From SG8-41 sp035259205 (GTDB lineage Bacteria > Pseudomonadota > Gammaproteobacteria > Burkholderiales > SG8-41): DNA of 22,667 nucleotides. This document shows positions 13,555 through 21,715 of this stretch, in pieces. The stretch lies in contig DATFWO010000109.1 in the NCBI GenBank assembly GCA_035259205.1, positions 1 to 22,667 of the forward strand, written 5' to 3'. Both the position numbers and the translations under genes were made by a program. Position 1 is the first letter of the stretch; each line of letters starts with the position of its first letter. A model generated the notes under the pieces. The model did not search any database, had not been told where the DNA came from, and was given only the letters and a program-made list of their open reading frames with translations.

Positions 13555-14163
13555 ATGCTGAAACTTTACGGCTCCGCCAAATCCCGTGGATTGCGCGTGC
13601 TGTGGATGGCGGGCGAGCTGGGGCTCACCTACGATCACAAGGATTACCTGCCGCGCGCTCCGGAAACCCGGACACCCGAATTCCTCGCGCTGAATCCCAA
13701 CGCACGCGTACCCGTCATCGACGATGACGGCTTCGTGCTTTCCGAGTCGATGGCGATCAACTTCTATCTCGCGAAGAAGCACCGCAGTCCGCTCTGTCCT
13801 ACGGATCCGAAGCACGAGGCGCTGGCGCTCCAGTGGAGCCTGTGGGAGACGGACCGTCTGGACCGGCAGATCGTGAATTACGTACGGCATACCAGGGATC
13901 TCCCGGAAACCGAGCGGAAGCCCGAGCTCGCCGACGCGTCATGGAAGGAGGTCGTGCCCGCGTTCGACGTGCTGGATACAGCCCTCGCCAAATCCGACTG
14001 GCTCGCCGGCCCGGCGTTCTCCGTGGGCGATTTGAACGTCGCTGCGGCGCTTTATCGCGCCCTGTTCGTCGACACCAAGAAGTGGCCGCGCATGCAGGCC
14101 TGGCTCAATCGCTGCTGGGAGCGGCCGGCCGCGAAGCGGGCGCGCGCGATGCGGGAACAGTAA
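13555..14163 (+). CDS. Glutathione S-transferase family protein
   Basis: A 202-residue cytosolic GST. The N-terminal thioredoxin-like domain (1-75) has MLKLYGSAKSRGLRVLWMAGEL, with the Ser/Tyr region near S7 that binds the glutathione thiol, then NPNARVPVIDDDGFVLSESMAINFYLA, where VPVI-x(8)-ES-x-AI is the glutathione-binding part. The C-terminal all-helical domain contains WLAGPAFSVGDLNVAAAL, the conserved N-capping box of the family. GGAG precedes ATG 13555 at good spacing. The neighbours (RidA-family gene divergent, GFA gene further away) suggest a general role against reactive compounds, but the substrate cannot be told. A terminator for the opposite gene begins just after its stop. Confidence 0.93.
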   Translation: MLKLYGSAKSRGLRVLWMAGELGLTYDHKDYLPRAPETRTPEFLALNPNARVPVIDDDGFVLSESMAINFYLAKKHRSPLCPTDPKHEALALQWSLWETDRLDRQIVNYVRHTRDLPETERKPELADASWKEVVPAFDVLDTALAKSDWLAGPAFSVGDLNVAAALYRALFVDTKKWPRMQAWLNRCWERPAAKRARAMREQ

Positions 14164-14178
14164 GAAATTGTCGATTCA

Positions 14179-14222
14179 AAAAGCTTCAGGGCCAGGCTCT
14201 AAACATCGAGACTGGCCCTGAG
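14179..14222 (-). terminator. Rho-independent terminator of the repeat-protein gene
   Basis: TCAGGGCCAG (14186-14195) and CTGGCCCTGA (14212-14221) form a perfect 10-bp stem with a 16-nt loop. Read on the minus strand the stem is followed by AGCTTTTTGAA, a T-run, so it is a classic intrinsic terminator 24 bp after the stop codon of the minus-strand gene. It may also help the convergent GST gene. Confidence 0.8.
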
Positions 14223-14245
14223 GCGCGTCGCCAAGCCGATGTCGT

Positions 14246-14686
14246 CTACAGCCGGTAGGTGGTCGACGCAGACCGCACCGTTTCCTGCTGGAATTCCGAT
14301 GCGGTATAGCCGGCCGGCAAGTCGCCCAGGCCGCTATCCCTCTTTTCCCCAAGCACCACGCGCTGGAATTCCGCCGCCGTATAGCTGACAGGCAGGGCGC
14401 CGAGACCGCTGTCCTGGCTTTCACCGGCCACGCGCTGGAATTCCGTCGCCGTGTAGTTGGCAGGCAGGTTCCCGAGGCCGCTGTCCAGGCTCTCCCCGAT
14501 AACCACCCGCTGGAATTCCGCCCCCGTATAGTCGGCCGGCAAGGTGCCGAGTCCGCTATCCAGGGATTCGCCGACGATGGGGTACGGGTTACCGGCGGTT
14601 TCGGACAGCGGGCCGGTGCCAAATGCCAAAGACATGTGCAGGATGGTTATCATCGAAACAAGTGACAAAGCTTTGGTTGGGTTCAT
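14246..14686 (-). CDS. Small exported protein with four 24-25-residue repeats, family not recognised
   Basis: A 146-residue protein with an N-terminal hydrophobic signal-like stretch (about 6-22, cut perhaps after LAFG). Four tandem repeats follow: 39-63, 64-87, 88-112 and 113-133, each close to GES-x-DSGLG-x-LPA-x-YT-x-x-EFQRVV. Constant positions include the DSGLG loop, the LP turn, the aromatic YT and the EFQR helix end; there is no Cys. Only the first Ala-rich and last 13 residues lie outside the repeats. Homology was not recognised and no function is proposed. The gene has a strong ribosome site (AAGGAG) and its own terminator, so it is a genuine unit, and it is divergent from the amidohydrolase gene across a CRP/FNR-like site. 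DNA-level repeats are similar too, suggesting fairly recent internal duplication. Confidence 0.85.
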   Translation of the reverse strand: MNPTKALSLVSMITILHMSLAFGTGPLSETAGNPYPIVGESLDSGLGTLPADYTGAEFQRVVIGESLDSGLGNLPANYTATEFQRVAGESQDSGLGALPVSYTAAEFQRVVLGEKRDSGLGDLPAGYTASEFQQETVRSASTTYRL

Positions 14687-14821
14687 TGCAGTTCTCCTTT
14701 TTTCCCCGGTTGGTCTTGTCGTGGATCCGGCGCCGGCGTCGCTGTACCGTCGTCCGCCCCCCTGTTTTGGCCAAAAACCTCACGCCTGCCGTGCAGCGAG
14801 CAAAACCAGTGCCAGGAAGTG

Positions 14822-14837
14822 TGTGACTTATTTGACA
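14822..14837. promoter_or_regulatory. CRP/FNR-family-like binding site in the divergent intergenic region
   Basis: TGTGA-N6-TGACA at 14822-14837 matches the CRP consensus TGTGA-N6-TCACA with one mismatch, and the flanks extend the dyad (GTGTGT / ACACAC). It lies in the 219-bp gap between the repeat-protein gene (minus) and the amidohydrolase (plus), where it could act on either. TTGACA at 14832-14837 overlaps it and could be a -35, although the -10 at the right distance is poor. Confidence 0.4.
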
Positions 14838-14905
14838 CACCGATTTGCGGGGGCCACCATTGAAGAAGGATGTTCCGTCCATGAAACCAATGGAGGTGGC
14901 GGCCC

Positions 14906-16093
14906 ATGATGACCCGGCGTGAGTTCCTCGGAGCGGCGGCGGCCGGCGCAGGCCTGCTGGCCCGTATTCCGGACATTCTGGCGGGCAAATACGAGTTGCT
15001 GATCAAGGGCGGACGCGTCATCGATCCCGCGGGGGGGATCGACGCGGTCCGCGACGTTGCGCTCGCCGCCGGCCGCATCGCCGCGGTCGAGCCGGGCATT
15101 GCGGCCGACAGCGCCGCGGAAGTGCTCGATGCGAGCGGCAAGCTCGTCGTCCCCGGCCTGGTCGACATCCACACTCATGCCGCCCGCGCCAAGGACACGC
15201 CGGCGGTCTGCCTCACCGACGGGGTGACCTGTTTCGTGGACGCCGGATCGGTCGGAGCGGACCGGATCGACGACGTGGTGGCGAATGCGAGAACGGCGCC
15301 GAACCGGGGCCGCGTGCTCATCAACCTTGCACGCACCGGCGTGCAATCCGATGGGGAGCTCATGGACCTGAGCCGCGCCGACGTGGCGGCCGCGCGTGCC
15401 GCCATCGCGCGCCATCGCGACATGATCGTCGGGGTCAAGGCGCGGCTGTCATTCAACGTCGCCGGGGCGGGCGATCTCGAGGCCCTCAAGCGCGCGCAGG
15501 AAGTCGCCGGAGACCTGCCCGTGATGATCCACATGGGTCAGACCGTCTCGCCGATGCCCAGGATCCTCGCCCTCCTCAAGCGCGGCGACATCGTCACGCA
15601 CATGTATGCGCCCGAGCCCAACAGCATCCTCGACGACAATGGTCGCGTGCTCCCCGAAGTGGTGGCGGCGCGCAAGCGCGGGATCTGGTTCGACATCGGC
15701 AACGGGCGTAACGGCCACCTCTGGTGGAACGTGGCCGAACGCGCGCTGAAGCAGGGGTTCCCGCCGGACACGATTTCGACCGACTGGACGACCGAGGGGC
15801 GCGTGAGCGGGGTAATCGACTTTCCGAACTGCCTGTCGAAATTCCTGATGCTGGGCATGCCTCTGGACCGCGTCATCGCCTGCGGGACCATCAACGCGGC
15901 GCGGACGTTCGAGGCATTCGGCGACAGGGGCACGCTCAAGGTCGGCGCGCCGGGCGATGTCGCGATACTCGACTTGCGCGAAGGAGGCTTCGAATTCGTG
16001 GACAACTATCGCAACGTGCGGAGCGGCCGCCAGAGACTCTTTCCGAGCGCGACCGTGCTCGCGGGCAAGCGGGTGCCGCCACGCGCCGCTTAG
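14906..16093 (+). CDS. Amidohydrolase/deacetylase family metallohydrolase with Tat signal
   Basis: A 395-residue metallohydrolase of the dihydroorotase-like amidohydrolase superfamily. The N-terminus MMTRREFLGAAAAGAGLLA is a twin-arginine signal (RR at 4-5), so it is exported folded. Metal-binding residues: H89 and H91 (VDIHTH), the probably carboxylated K178 (GVKAR), H209 (MIHMG), H232 (VTHMY) and catalytic D293 (STDWT). The VGVKARLS and MIHMGQT segments match the amidohydrolase/deacetylase group found in many proteobacteria, whose substrates are N-acyl amino acids or related amides. The ribosome site GGAGG lies at 14892-14896. It stands alone, divergent from the repeat-protein gene across a CRP/FNR-like site; a hairpin at 16190-16216 follows. 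Confidence 0.9.
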   Translation: MMTRREFLGAAAAGAGLLARIPDILAGKYELLIKGGRVIDPAGGIDAVRDVALAAGRIAAVEPGIAADSAAEVLDASGKLVVPGLVDIHTHAARAKDTPAVCLTDGVTCFVDAGSVGADRIDDVVANARTAPNRGRVLINLARTGVQSDGELMDLSRADVAAARAAIARHRDMIVGVKARLSFNVAGAGDLEALKRAQEVAGDLPVMIHMGQTVSPMPRILALLKRGDIVTHMYAPEPNSILDDNGRVLPEVVAARKRGIWFDIGNGRNGHLWWNVAERALKQGFPPDTISTDWTTEGRVSGVIDFPNCLSKFLMLGMPLDRVIACGTINAARTFEAFGDRGTLKVGAPGDVAILDLREGGFEFVDNYRNVRSGRQRLFPSATVLAGKRVPPRAA

Positions 16094-16591
16094 GCGGGCC
16101 TGTGAGAGATCGAAGTGGGACGATGCCCCCCGAACGTTTGACTAGAAACCGGCCTGGCCGCCGGATTCTCGTCTCCAGCCCCTAACCCCCGGTCCGCGCG
16201 CTGCCCAGGCGGACCGTCAGAAAACTTGTGATGGGCACGCCGGCGCCCCCGCGCCTGCCCTCTGTTCCCGGATACCCAGCCGGAGCGGCGCGCCGGCAAA
16301 GCCGCTGTACTCGCCCGGCTGCGGCGTGCGGCGACGCTCGCGCATCGCGCCTTCGCCGCCAAGCAGAACCGTGACAAAAGCCCGCAATGCCGCTGGCATT
16401 GTTCTTGCTCACATGGCGCGCGAGCCGACCGCGAGTCGCATCTTGACGGGAAGGATGGCTGGAAACCGGCAGAAGTCCGTCGCCGGTGACGGCCCCCGGA
16501 CAAGCCAGGAAGCAGCGGGAGGGGAGTTTGGCTGAAGTGGAAGCGATGGGATGAACCAATCGCGGTATAACGAGCTAAAGGGAGATAAATC
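16094..16591. other. Gene-poor stretch of about 500 bp
   Basis: No frame here has a ribosome site, family signature or reasonable codon use. Two inverted repeats are visible: CGGTCCGC (16190-16197) with GCGGACCG (16209-16216), an 8-bp stem 97 bp after the amidohydrolase stop, and CAATGCC-GCT-GGCATTG at about 16386-16402, a 7-bp stem with TTTT a few bases on in the minus direction. Neither is a convincing terminator. The TATAAC noted for the next gene lies at the far end. The region may hold an untranslated RNA or a decayed gene; nothing positive supports either. Confidence 0.5.
16566..16571 (+). promoter_or_regulatory. Possible -10 (TATAAC) for the small secreted protein gene
   Basis: TATAAC lies 21 bp before ATG 16592, leaving room for a short leader with an AGGGAG ribosome site. 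No recognisable -35 is present at 16-18 nt upstream, so it is only a candidate. Confidence 0.3.
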
Positions 16592-16840
16592 ATGCGTACT
16601 TTTGTTTTTCTGATGGGTTGTGCGTTCCTGACGGCGTCCGTCTACGCGACCGACAAGCAGGCTATTCAGTCGGCGGAATCCAACATGAGCAAGACCACCG
16701 TGGCGGTGGTCGGCGTGAACCAGGCACAAGCGGCGCGGCGCGCTGCGGCCCCGGCTTCCAAGACGTCGAAGGCCGATGGTGATTCGCGCCTCAACGATTA
16801 CCGTCTGGAGCGGGAAAGCTGCTGCGGCCCGATGCAGTAA
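16592..16840 (+). CDS. Small secreted protein of unknown family with C-terminal Cys-Cys
   Basis: An 82-residue protein. Residues 1-19 (MRTFVFLMGCAFLTASVYA) are a clear signal peptide cut before TDKQ. The mature part is about 63 residues, rich in Ala and Lys/Arg with little hydrophobic content (AVVGVNQAQAARRAAAPAS, then a charged SKADGDSRLNDYRLERE), ending in SCCGPMQ. The paired Cys could bind a metal or form a disulfide, but no family is recognised and no function is assigned. AGGGAG precedes ATG 16592 at good spacing, and codon use is normal, so it looks genuine. A GC-rich stem-loop follows at 16855-16888. Confidence 0.7.
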   Translation: MRTFVFLMGCAFLTASVYATDKQAIQSAESNMSKTTVAVVGVNQAQAARRAAAPASKTSKADGDSRLNDYRLERESCCGPMQ

Positions 16841-16854
16841 GCAATAAGCACTGC

Positions 16855-16888
16855 GCCGCAGCGCGGCGCCGATCCGCGGCGCTGCGGC
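16855..16888. terminator. GC-rich hairpin between convergent genes
   Basis: GCCGCAGCGC (16855-16864) and GCGCTGCGGC (16879-16888) are perfect 10-bp arms around 14 nt, midway between the small secreted protein (plus) and the Bug receptor (minus). It lacks a T-run on both strands, so bidirectional termination is plausible but not shown. Confidence 0.45.
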
Positions 16889-16918
16889 ACGCTTCGAACA
16901 GCGGAATCACGGCCGAAG

Positions 16919-17923
16919 TCATTCGACCCGGAGATTCGCTTCATTCACTACCTTGCGCCAGCGGGCGAGCTCGGAAACGATACGCTCGCCGAGCTCGGCG
17001 GGGGTGCTCGATACCGGATCCGCGCCATCGCGGGCAAAACGCTCCCGAACCTCGCGCAGGCGGATCAATCCGGCGATTTCATGATTGAGCTTCTCGACAA
17101 CGGCGGCGGGGGTTCCCGCGGGGGCGAGCCACCCGTACCAACTCACCGGTGAGTAGCCCGGCAGCCCGGATTCCATAACAGTGGGGATCTGGGGCACGCT
17201 GTAATGTCTCTCGGTGCCGGTAACAGCGAGCAGGCGAATCCGGCCCGCTCTGAAGTGCGGCAGGGACGTCAGCAGATTGGTGAACACGACCTGAACCTGT
17301 CCCGCGATGAGGTCGACCAGCGCCAGCTCTCCGCCTTTGTAGGGCACGTAGGTCATCTGGATGCGCGCCATGCTCTTGAACAGCTCGCCGGTCATATGAC
17401 CGGCGCTGCCGAGGCCGCCCGATGCGAAGTTCAACACCCCGGGTTTCGCCGCTGCCAGGGCGATCAGGTCCGCGACCGTCCTGACCGGAAGCGACGGATG
17501 CGTCGAGATCGAGTAGGGGGCGGTACCCATCAGCGTGATCGGCGCAAAATCCTTGACCGGATCGTATGGAAGGTTGCGGTGCAGCGCCGAGCTCATCGTG
17601 TAGCTCGCCGAAATCGCGAGCAGGTTGTAGCCGTCGGCCGGCGCTTTCGCGAGGGCGGCATAGGCGGCGGTGCCGCCGGCGCCCGGCCGGTTCTCCACCA
17701 CGAAGGTCTTGCCCAGCGTTTCGCTCAGCTTCTGTGATACCGCGCGCGCCATGATGTCTACGCCGCCGCCCGGCGCGAACCCGACGGCGACCCGCACTGG
17801 CCGGTTTGGATACGATGCGGCAGGACCTGCCGTACCTTGCGCGCACACCACTCCAACCCAGCCACAGAGCAGCAGCACAGCCAGCGCTGGCAGCGGCGCG
17901 CGGCGGCGCTCGGCGTGACTCAC
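16919..17923 (-). CDS. Bug/TctC-family tripartite tricarboxylate transporter substrate-binding protein (4)
   Basis: A periplasmic Bug receptor of 334 residues from GTG 17923. The N-terminus (MSHAERRR, then PALAVLLLCGWVGVVCA, cut before QG) is a good signal peptide; AGGGA sits just upstream. GTG 17935 and ATG 18019 are alternatives, the latter overlapping the previous gene. Family signatures: SYPNRPVRVAVGFAPGGGVDIMARAV, VVENRPGAGG, DGYNLLAISASYTMSS, YDPVKDFAPI, KPGVLNFASGG, LFKSMARIQMTYVPYKGGELALVDLIAGQVQ and GRIRLLAVTG. It follows the Tat-exported amidohydrolase by about 28 bp or less, so the two are probably co-expressed and the receptor may capture the enzyme's product or substrate. That link is inference from position. 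Confidence 0.92.
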   Translation of the reverse strand: MSHAERRRAPLPALAVLLLCGWVGVVCAQGTAGPAASYPNRPVRVAVGFAPGGGVDIMARAVSQKLSETLGKTFVVENRPGAGGTAAYAALAKAPADGYNLLAISASYTMSSALHRNLPYDPVKDFAPITLMGTAPYSISTHPSLPVRTVADLIALAAAKPGVLNFASGGLGSAGHMTGELFKSMARIQMTYVPYKGGELALVDLIAGQVQVVFTNLLTSLPHFRAGRIRLLAVTGTERHYSVPQIPTVMESGLPGYSPVSWYGWLAPAGTPAAVVEKLNHEIAGLIRLREVRERFARDGADPVSSTPAELGERIVSELARWRKVVNEANLRVE

Positions 17924-17951
17924 TGGTCCCTGCACGACTCTGCCGGCCCTT

Positions 17952-19406
17952 TCACGTCCAGTTCGCGCGGGCGCGCAGGGCTGCGGCGGATTGTGCGGCC
18001 TGCTTGAGGACTTCGCCATGGTCGAGCGCCGTGAACTGGCCGGCGCGCCGCAGGATGCGCCCGTCGACGATCACCGTGTCCACGTTGCGCGGCTGCGCGA
18101 ACGAAACCAGCGCCTCGTAGGGATCGCCCACCGGAGCGATATTGATATCGCCGGTGCGTACCAGGATGACGTCGGCCCGCTTGCCGGGTGTCAGCGAGCC
18201 GGTGCGGTCGGCGATTCCCAGATCGACCGCGCCGTCGAGCGTGGCGAGTTGAACGAGCCGCCTGGCTGTCAGCGGCACCCGCGCGCCGATGCGGTGCTGA
18301 TGCAGGTTGTAGAGTATGCGCATGCACTGGAAGTAGTCACAACCATAGCCGCCGGTATGGTCGATCGACATGCTGACTTTGACTCCGGCTTCCAGCAGTT
18401 CCCCCAGCTGAATGACGCCGGCGCTCGCCGGGCGCCGCGATTCGCCGGTCGGTGACGTGCTGTAGCTCACGCCGCGCTCCCTCAGGATCCGGCGCTCATC
18501 TGCCGTGGTCAGCAGCGGATGCACGAGTTGCACGTCGGGCCCCAGCAAGCCCGCTTCATTCAGCAGGGTGATCGGACTCGCACCCGAGGTATGCATGGTG
18601 ATCGGCAGTCCCAGACCGCGGGCGCCACCCCAGTCCTTGCGCGCGGTTTCGAGCGAAATATTGCCGCGCAGGGGGTTCGTGGCATCGCCTACGTTGCGCG
18701 AGTTGATGCCGAGCGTGAGCGTGCCGTCGTTGGGCATCCAGTCACGCTTGATCCGGCCGAGACCTTCGAGATCCATGGGCTGGTCGTCGGGCATGCCTTG
18801 CGCGGGGCCGTAGCCGAAGCGGCCACGCAGTCCCGTGTCGCGCATCGCCCGCAGCTCGGCGTCGGCATGTTCAGGTGAGCGGACGTTGTGCGCCCAATTG
18901 TGAACGGTGGTGGCGCCGGCGCTCAGGCCCTCGGCGAGTCCGAGCCGGACGCTCCGATAGCTGTCTTCGGGCATGAAGTAGAGGCCGAGGCGGTTCGTCA
19001 CAGGAAAGTAGCTGCGCTTGGGGTCGTCCATGCGGATCATCGGCCGGCATACGCTGGTCCACAGATGCCAGTGCGTATCGATGAAGCCGGGCATGCAGAT
19101 CATGTCGCGGGCATCGATGGTGGCAACCGATGGGGCGTTGATTGCTTCTGCCGCCCCGACGATGGCGCCGTTTCGGACGTGCACGTCACCGCGCGTGAAA
19201 TCGCCGATCCCGGCGTCCAGGGTAAGCACGGTTGCGCCACGGATTATGAACTCGCCGCGCGCGGGCAACGCTGTCGCGGAGCGACCCGATACCGGGTCCC
19301 GGCCGCCAGCAGCCGATTGTGCGAATAGCGGGCCCGCTGCAAGGCTTGCGGCTGCGAGTGCCGTCACCTTGAGCATCTCGCGTCTATCGATCTTTCCACC
19401 ACTCAT
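17952..19406 (-). CDS. Amidohydrolase, AtzA/TrzN/cytosine deaminase-like, with Tat signal
   Basis: A 484-residue amidohydrolase of the subgroup that deaminates or dechlorinates N-heterocycles (cytosine deaminase, AtzA, TrzN, SAH deaminase). Metal ligands fit: H112 and H114 (FIDTHWH), H272 (TMHTSG), the H296 region (LVHP) and D349 (SIDHTG); the usual Glu next to the third ligand is not obvious. The N-terminus has a Tat-like DRREML motif (RR at 8-9) followed by TALAAASLAAG and an FAQ cleavage site, so it is exported, which is unusual for this group. GAGGGAG at good spacing supports ATG 19406. It is divergent from the large exported hydrolase and upstream of a Bug receptor, suggesting an extracytoplasmic use of an amide or heterocyclic nutrient. 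Confidence 0.9.
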   Translation of the reverse strand: MSGGKIDRREMLKVTALAAASLAAGPLFAQSAAGGRDPVSGRSATALPARGEFIIRGATVLTLDAGIGDFTRGDVHVRNGAIVGAAEAINAPSVATIDARDMICMPGFIDTHWHLWTSVCRPMIRMDDPKRSYFPVTNRLGLYFMPEDSYRSVRLGLAEGLSAGATTVHNWAHNVRSPEHADAELRAMRDTGLRGRFGYGPAQGMPDDQPMDLEGLGRIKRDWMPNDGTLTLGINSRNVGDATNPLRGNISLETARKDWGGARGLGLPITMHTSGASPITLLNEAGLLGPDVQLVHPLLTTADERRILRERGVSYSTSPTGESRRPASAGVIQLGELLEAGVKVSMSIDHTGGYGCDYFQCMRILYNLHQHRIGARVPLTARRLVQLATLDGAVDLGIADRTGSLTPGKRADVILVRTGDINIAPVGDPYEALVSFAQPRNVDTVIVDGRILRRAGQFTALDHGEVLKQAAQSAAALRARANWT

Positions 19407-19496
19407 GCCGGTCTCCCTCTTCGCCCGCCGTCGCCGGTCAGATAGCCCATGGAAGTATCCATACGCCGGCGAAGGCGGTCAATCGAAGGCACTGAG

Positions 19497-19505
19497 TGCT
19501 ATGAT
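19497..19505 (+). promoter_or_regulatory. Extended -10 promoter (TGC TATGAT) of the exported hydrolase gene
   Basis: TATGAT at 19500-19505 carries the TGn extension that can replace a good -35. The transcript would start near 19512, leaving a 26-nt leader with AAGGAG. The -35 region is poor (GGTCAA near 19477). It lies in the 131-bp gap between divergent genes. Confidence 0.5.
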
Positions 19506-19537
19506 GTTCCGCGGCTCGACCGATGAAGGAGACCGCA

Positions 19538-21715
19538 ATGTCGACGGGTGTGCTGAGACGGTTGCGTAAGCCGGCTGCGGGATTCGCCGTCATGGCGCTC
19601 ATGCTGGCAATACCGGTATGCTCCACACCGGCGCACGCGCGCATCACCAGAATCGTCATCGACGAAAGAGTCTCGCCTGCATTCTGCAAAGGCGAGGCGT
19701 GCGCGTCGTTCGGCGACGCCGGGCAGTACGAGCAGCTCTCCGGCCGCGCATTCGGGGAACTCGATCCGGGCAATCCGCTCAATCGAATCATCCAGGACGT
19801 CGCGCTCGGCAAGGACGCGGACGGCAAGGTGCGCTACATCGCGACCTTCGTCATCACCAAACCCGTCGACATGTCGAAGGCAAGCGGCCTCATGTGGCAC
19901 GACGTCCCCAATCGCGGCAGGCCGGTCGTAATAAACAGCATGGAGCGCGCCTTCGGCGACGTTGGGCTGGCCAGCGCATGGCAGGGCGATAACGCGAGCA
20001 TGAGCACCGAGCTCGGCACCGCCGTACGCCCGACGATGAACGCTGCAGGCAATCACTGGCTGCAGGTCCCGGTCGCCAGGAATCCGGACGGCTCTTCGAT
20101 CACCGGCCCCGTCCTCGGTCGCATCATCAACCGCTCCGGTCCCGCTGCGCAGCCGCTCATCGTGCAGACGAATCCGGTGCCGTATCTGCCGGCGACCCTG
20201 GACACGTCGAGAGCGACCCTCGTCTCGCGCGATCACGAATCGCAGCAGGGTGTCGTCACCGGCGAGTCGCCGATAGCGGCCGCGGATTGGAAATTCTGCG
20301 GCGGCGGCACTTTCGACGCGCCGGTGCCGCTGACCGGGCTGCCGGTGCAGATCTGCCTCAAGGGCGGCTTCAACCCGGCCAAGCTCTATCAGGTGGTGTA
20401 TACGGCGAAAGATCCATATATCCTCGGTATCGGCTTCGCTGCCTGGCGCGACGTCGCATCGTTCTTCAAGTACGCGGCCAAGGATGATACCGGCACTGCG
20501 AATCCACTGGCCGGCCGCATCACGAACAGCATCACGCGCGGCCGCTCGCAGTCCGGAAACTATCTGAGAGGCTGGCTGCACCTCGGCTTCAACCAGGACG
20601 AGGCCAAGCGCCAGGTGCACGAGGGGATGTGGCCCATCATCGCCGGCCGCCGCATCGCGCTCAACTTCCGCTGGGCGCAGCCCGACGGCGTGATGGAACT
20701 CTACCAGCCGGGCAGCGAGGGCCCGCAGTGGTGGACGCCGTACCCGGATCAGGCGCGTGTCCTGCCGGCGCGCAGCATCCTGGATCGCTGCAACGCGAGC
20801 CGGACCTGCCCCAAGGTCATCGAGCACTTCGGCGCCGCAGAAATCTGGGGACTCAGGCTCGGCCCGGAATGGGTGGGCACGAACGCAACGGAAGACATTC
20901 CGCTGCCCGACAACGTCCGCCGCTATTACATACCCAGCACCGCGCACGGCGGCGGCAGAGGCGGCTTCGACAGCAGCCTGCCGGCCTTCGGCCTGAACAA
21001 GCCGATCGAATGTCCCGGCAACAACGCCGGCTTTGGCGTGCTCCCGGCCAATCCGATGCCGCACACCGAGACGGTCAACGCGCTGACGGTGCACTTCCGC
21101 AACTGGGTGATGCACGGCACCCCGCCGCCTCCGAACCGCTATCCGACATTGCGCGAAGGCCAGCTCGTGGAGCCAACCAAGACGGCCATGGGCCTTCCGA
21201 CGATACCTGGCCTGCGGGCGAGCGCGCCGGAAGCGGGATTCATCAACGCAGTACTCGACTACGACTGGGGTCCCGCTTTCGATCCGAGCGACGGCTCGGG
21301 TGTGCCGGGCAGCGCAGTGCCGCGCGTCAAGCAGGTATTGAAGATGCTGGTGCCCAAAGTCGACGCCGACGGCAACGAAGTCGGCGGCGTGCCGGTCGTG
21401 CTGCGCGACGCTCCGCTCGGTACCTACCTTGGATGGAACATCACTGCCGGCGGCGAGCGCCCGTTTCACAAGGACAAGATCTGCACCTACGCCGGCGGCA
21501 TGATCCCGTTCGCGAAAACCAAAGCGGAACGCGTCGCCAGCGGCGACTCGCGGCTATCCCTGGAAGAGCGCTATACCGACCACGCGGGCTACGTCACTGC
21601 AGTGAGAAAGGCCGCAGCCAACGCAGTGTCGCAGAAGTTTCTGTTGCAGAAGGACGCCGATGTGCTGATCGCGGCGGCGGAAGCGAGCGGGGTTCTCAGA
21701 CGCGCTGATGAGTGA
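19538..21715 (+). CDS. Exported alpha/beta hydrolase domain protein (PF20091-type, large form)
   Basis: A 725-residue protein. Residues 1-35 form a signal peptide (RRLRKPAAG, then FAVMALMLAIPVCS, cut near AHA-RI). The mature protein begins with ITRIVIDERVSPAF and GQYEQLSGRAFGELDPGNPLNRIIQD, the opening of the alpha/beta hydrolase-domain family of about 650-700 residues that has few tested members. The nucleophile elbow is GRSQSGNYLRGWLHLGFNQD (S337/S339). Later parts include LNFRWAQPDGVMELYQPGSEGPQWW and a C-terminal extension near 640-720. Substrate unknown; an esterase or amidase of polymers or xenobiotics is possible. ATG 19538 has AAGGAG at ideal distance; ATG 19523 was not used. The stop codon is inside heptad repeats (locus F). 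Confidence 0.87.
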   Translation: MSTGVLRRLRKPAAGFAVMALMLAIPVCSTPAHARITRIVIDERVSPAFCKGEACASFGDAGQYEQLSGRAFGELDPGNPLNRIIQDVALGKDADGKVRYIATFVITKPVDMSKASGLMWHDVPNRGRPVVINSMERAFGDVGLASAWQGDNASMSTELGTAVRPTMNAAGNHWLQVPVARNPDGSSITGPVLGRIINRSGPAAQPLIVQTNPVPYLPATLDTSRATLVSRDHESQQGVVTGESPIAAADWKFCGGGTFDAPVPLTGLPVQICLKGGFNPAKLYQVVYTAKDPYILGIGFAAWRDVASFFKYAAKDDTGTANPLAGRITNSITRGRSQSGNYLRGWLHLGFNQDEAKRQVHEGMWPIIAGRRIALNFRWAQPDGVMELYQPGSEGPQWWTPYPDQARVLPARSILDRCNASRTCPKVIEHFGAAEIWGLRLGPEWVGTNATEDIPLPDNVRRYYIPSTAHGGGRGGFDSSLPAFGLNKPIECPGNNAGFGVLPANPMPHTETVNALTVHFRNWVMHGTPPPPNRYPTLREGQLVEPTKTAMGLPTIPGLRASAPEAGFINAVLDYDWGPAFDPSDGSGVPGSAVPRVKQVLKMLVPKVDADGNEVGGVPVVLRDAPLGTYLGWNITAGGERPFHKDKICTYAGGMIPFAKTKAERVASGDSRLSLEERYTDHAGYVTAVRKAAANAVSQKFLLQKDADVLIAAAEASGVLRRADE

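Noticed and set aside
14169..14174. TGTCGA after the GST gene
   Set aside because: No matching -10 at the right distance and it lies in a terminator region; the hexamer is expected several times by chance.
16182..16559. Minus-strand open frame in the gene-poor stretch
   Set aside because: No ribosome site, no recognisable domain, Arg-rich composition typical of antisense frames.
19499..21469. A 656-codon open frame on the minus strand opposite the exported hydrolase
   Set aside because: It follows the codon pattern of the plus-strand gene, is rich in Arg/Ala/His, and has no family signature; it is a by-product of the high GC content.
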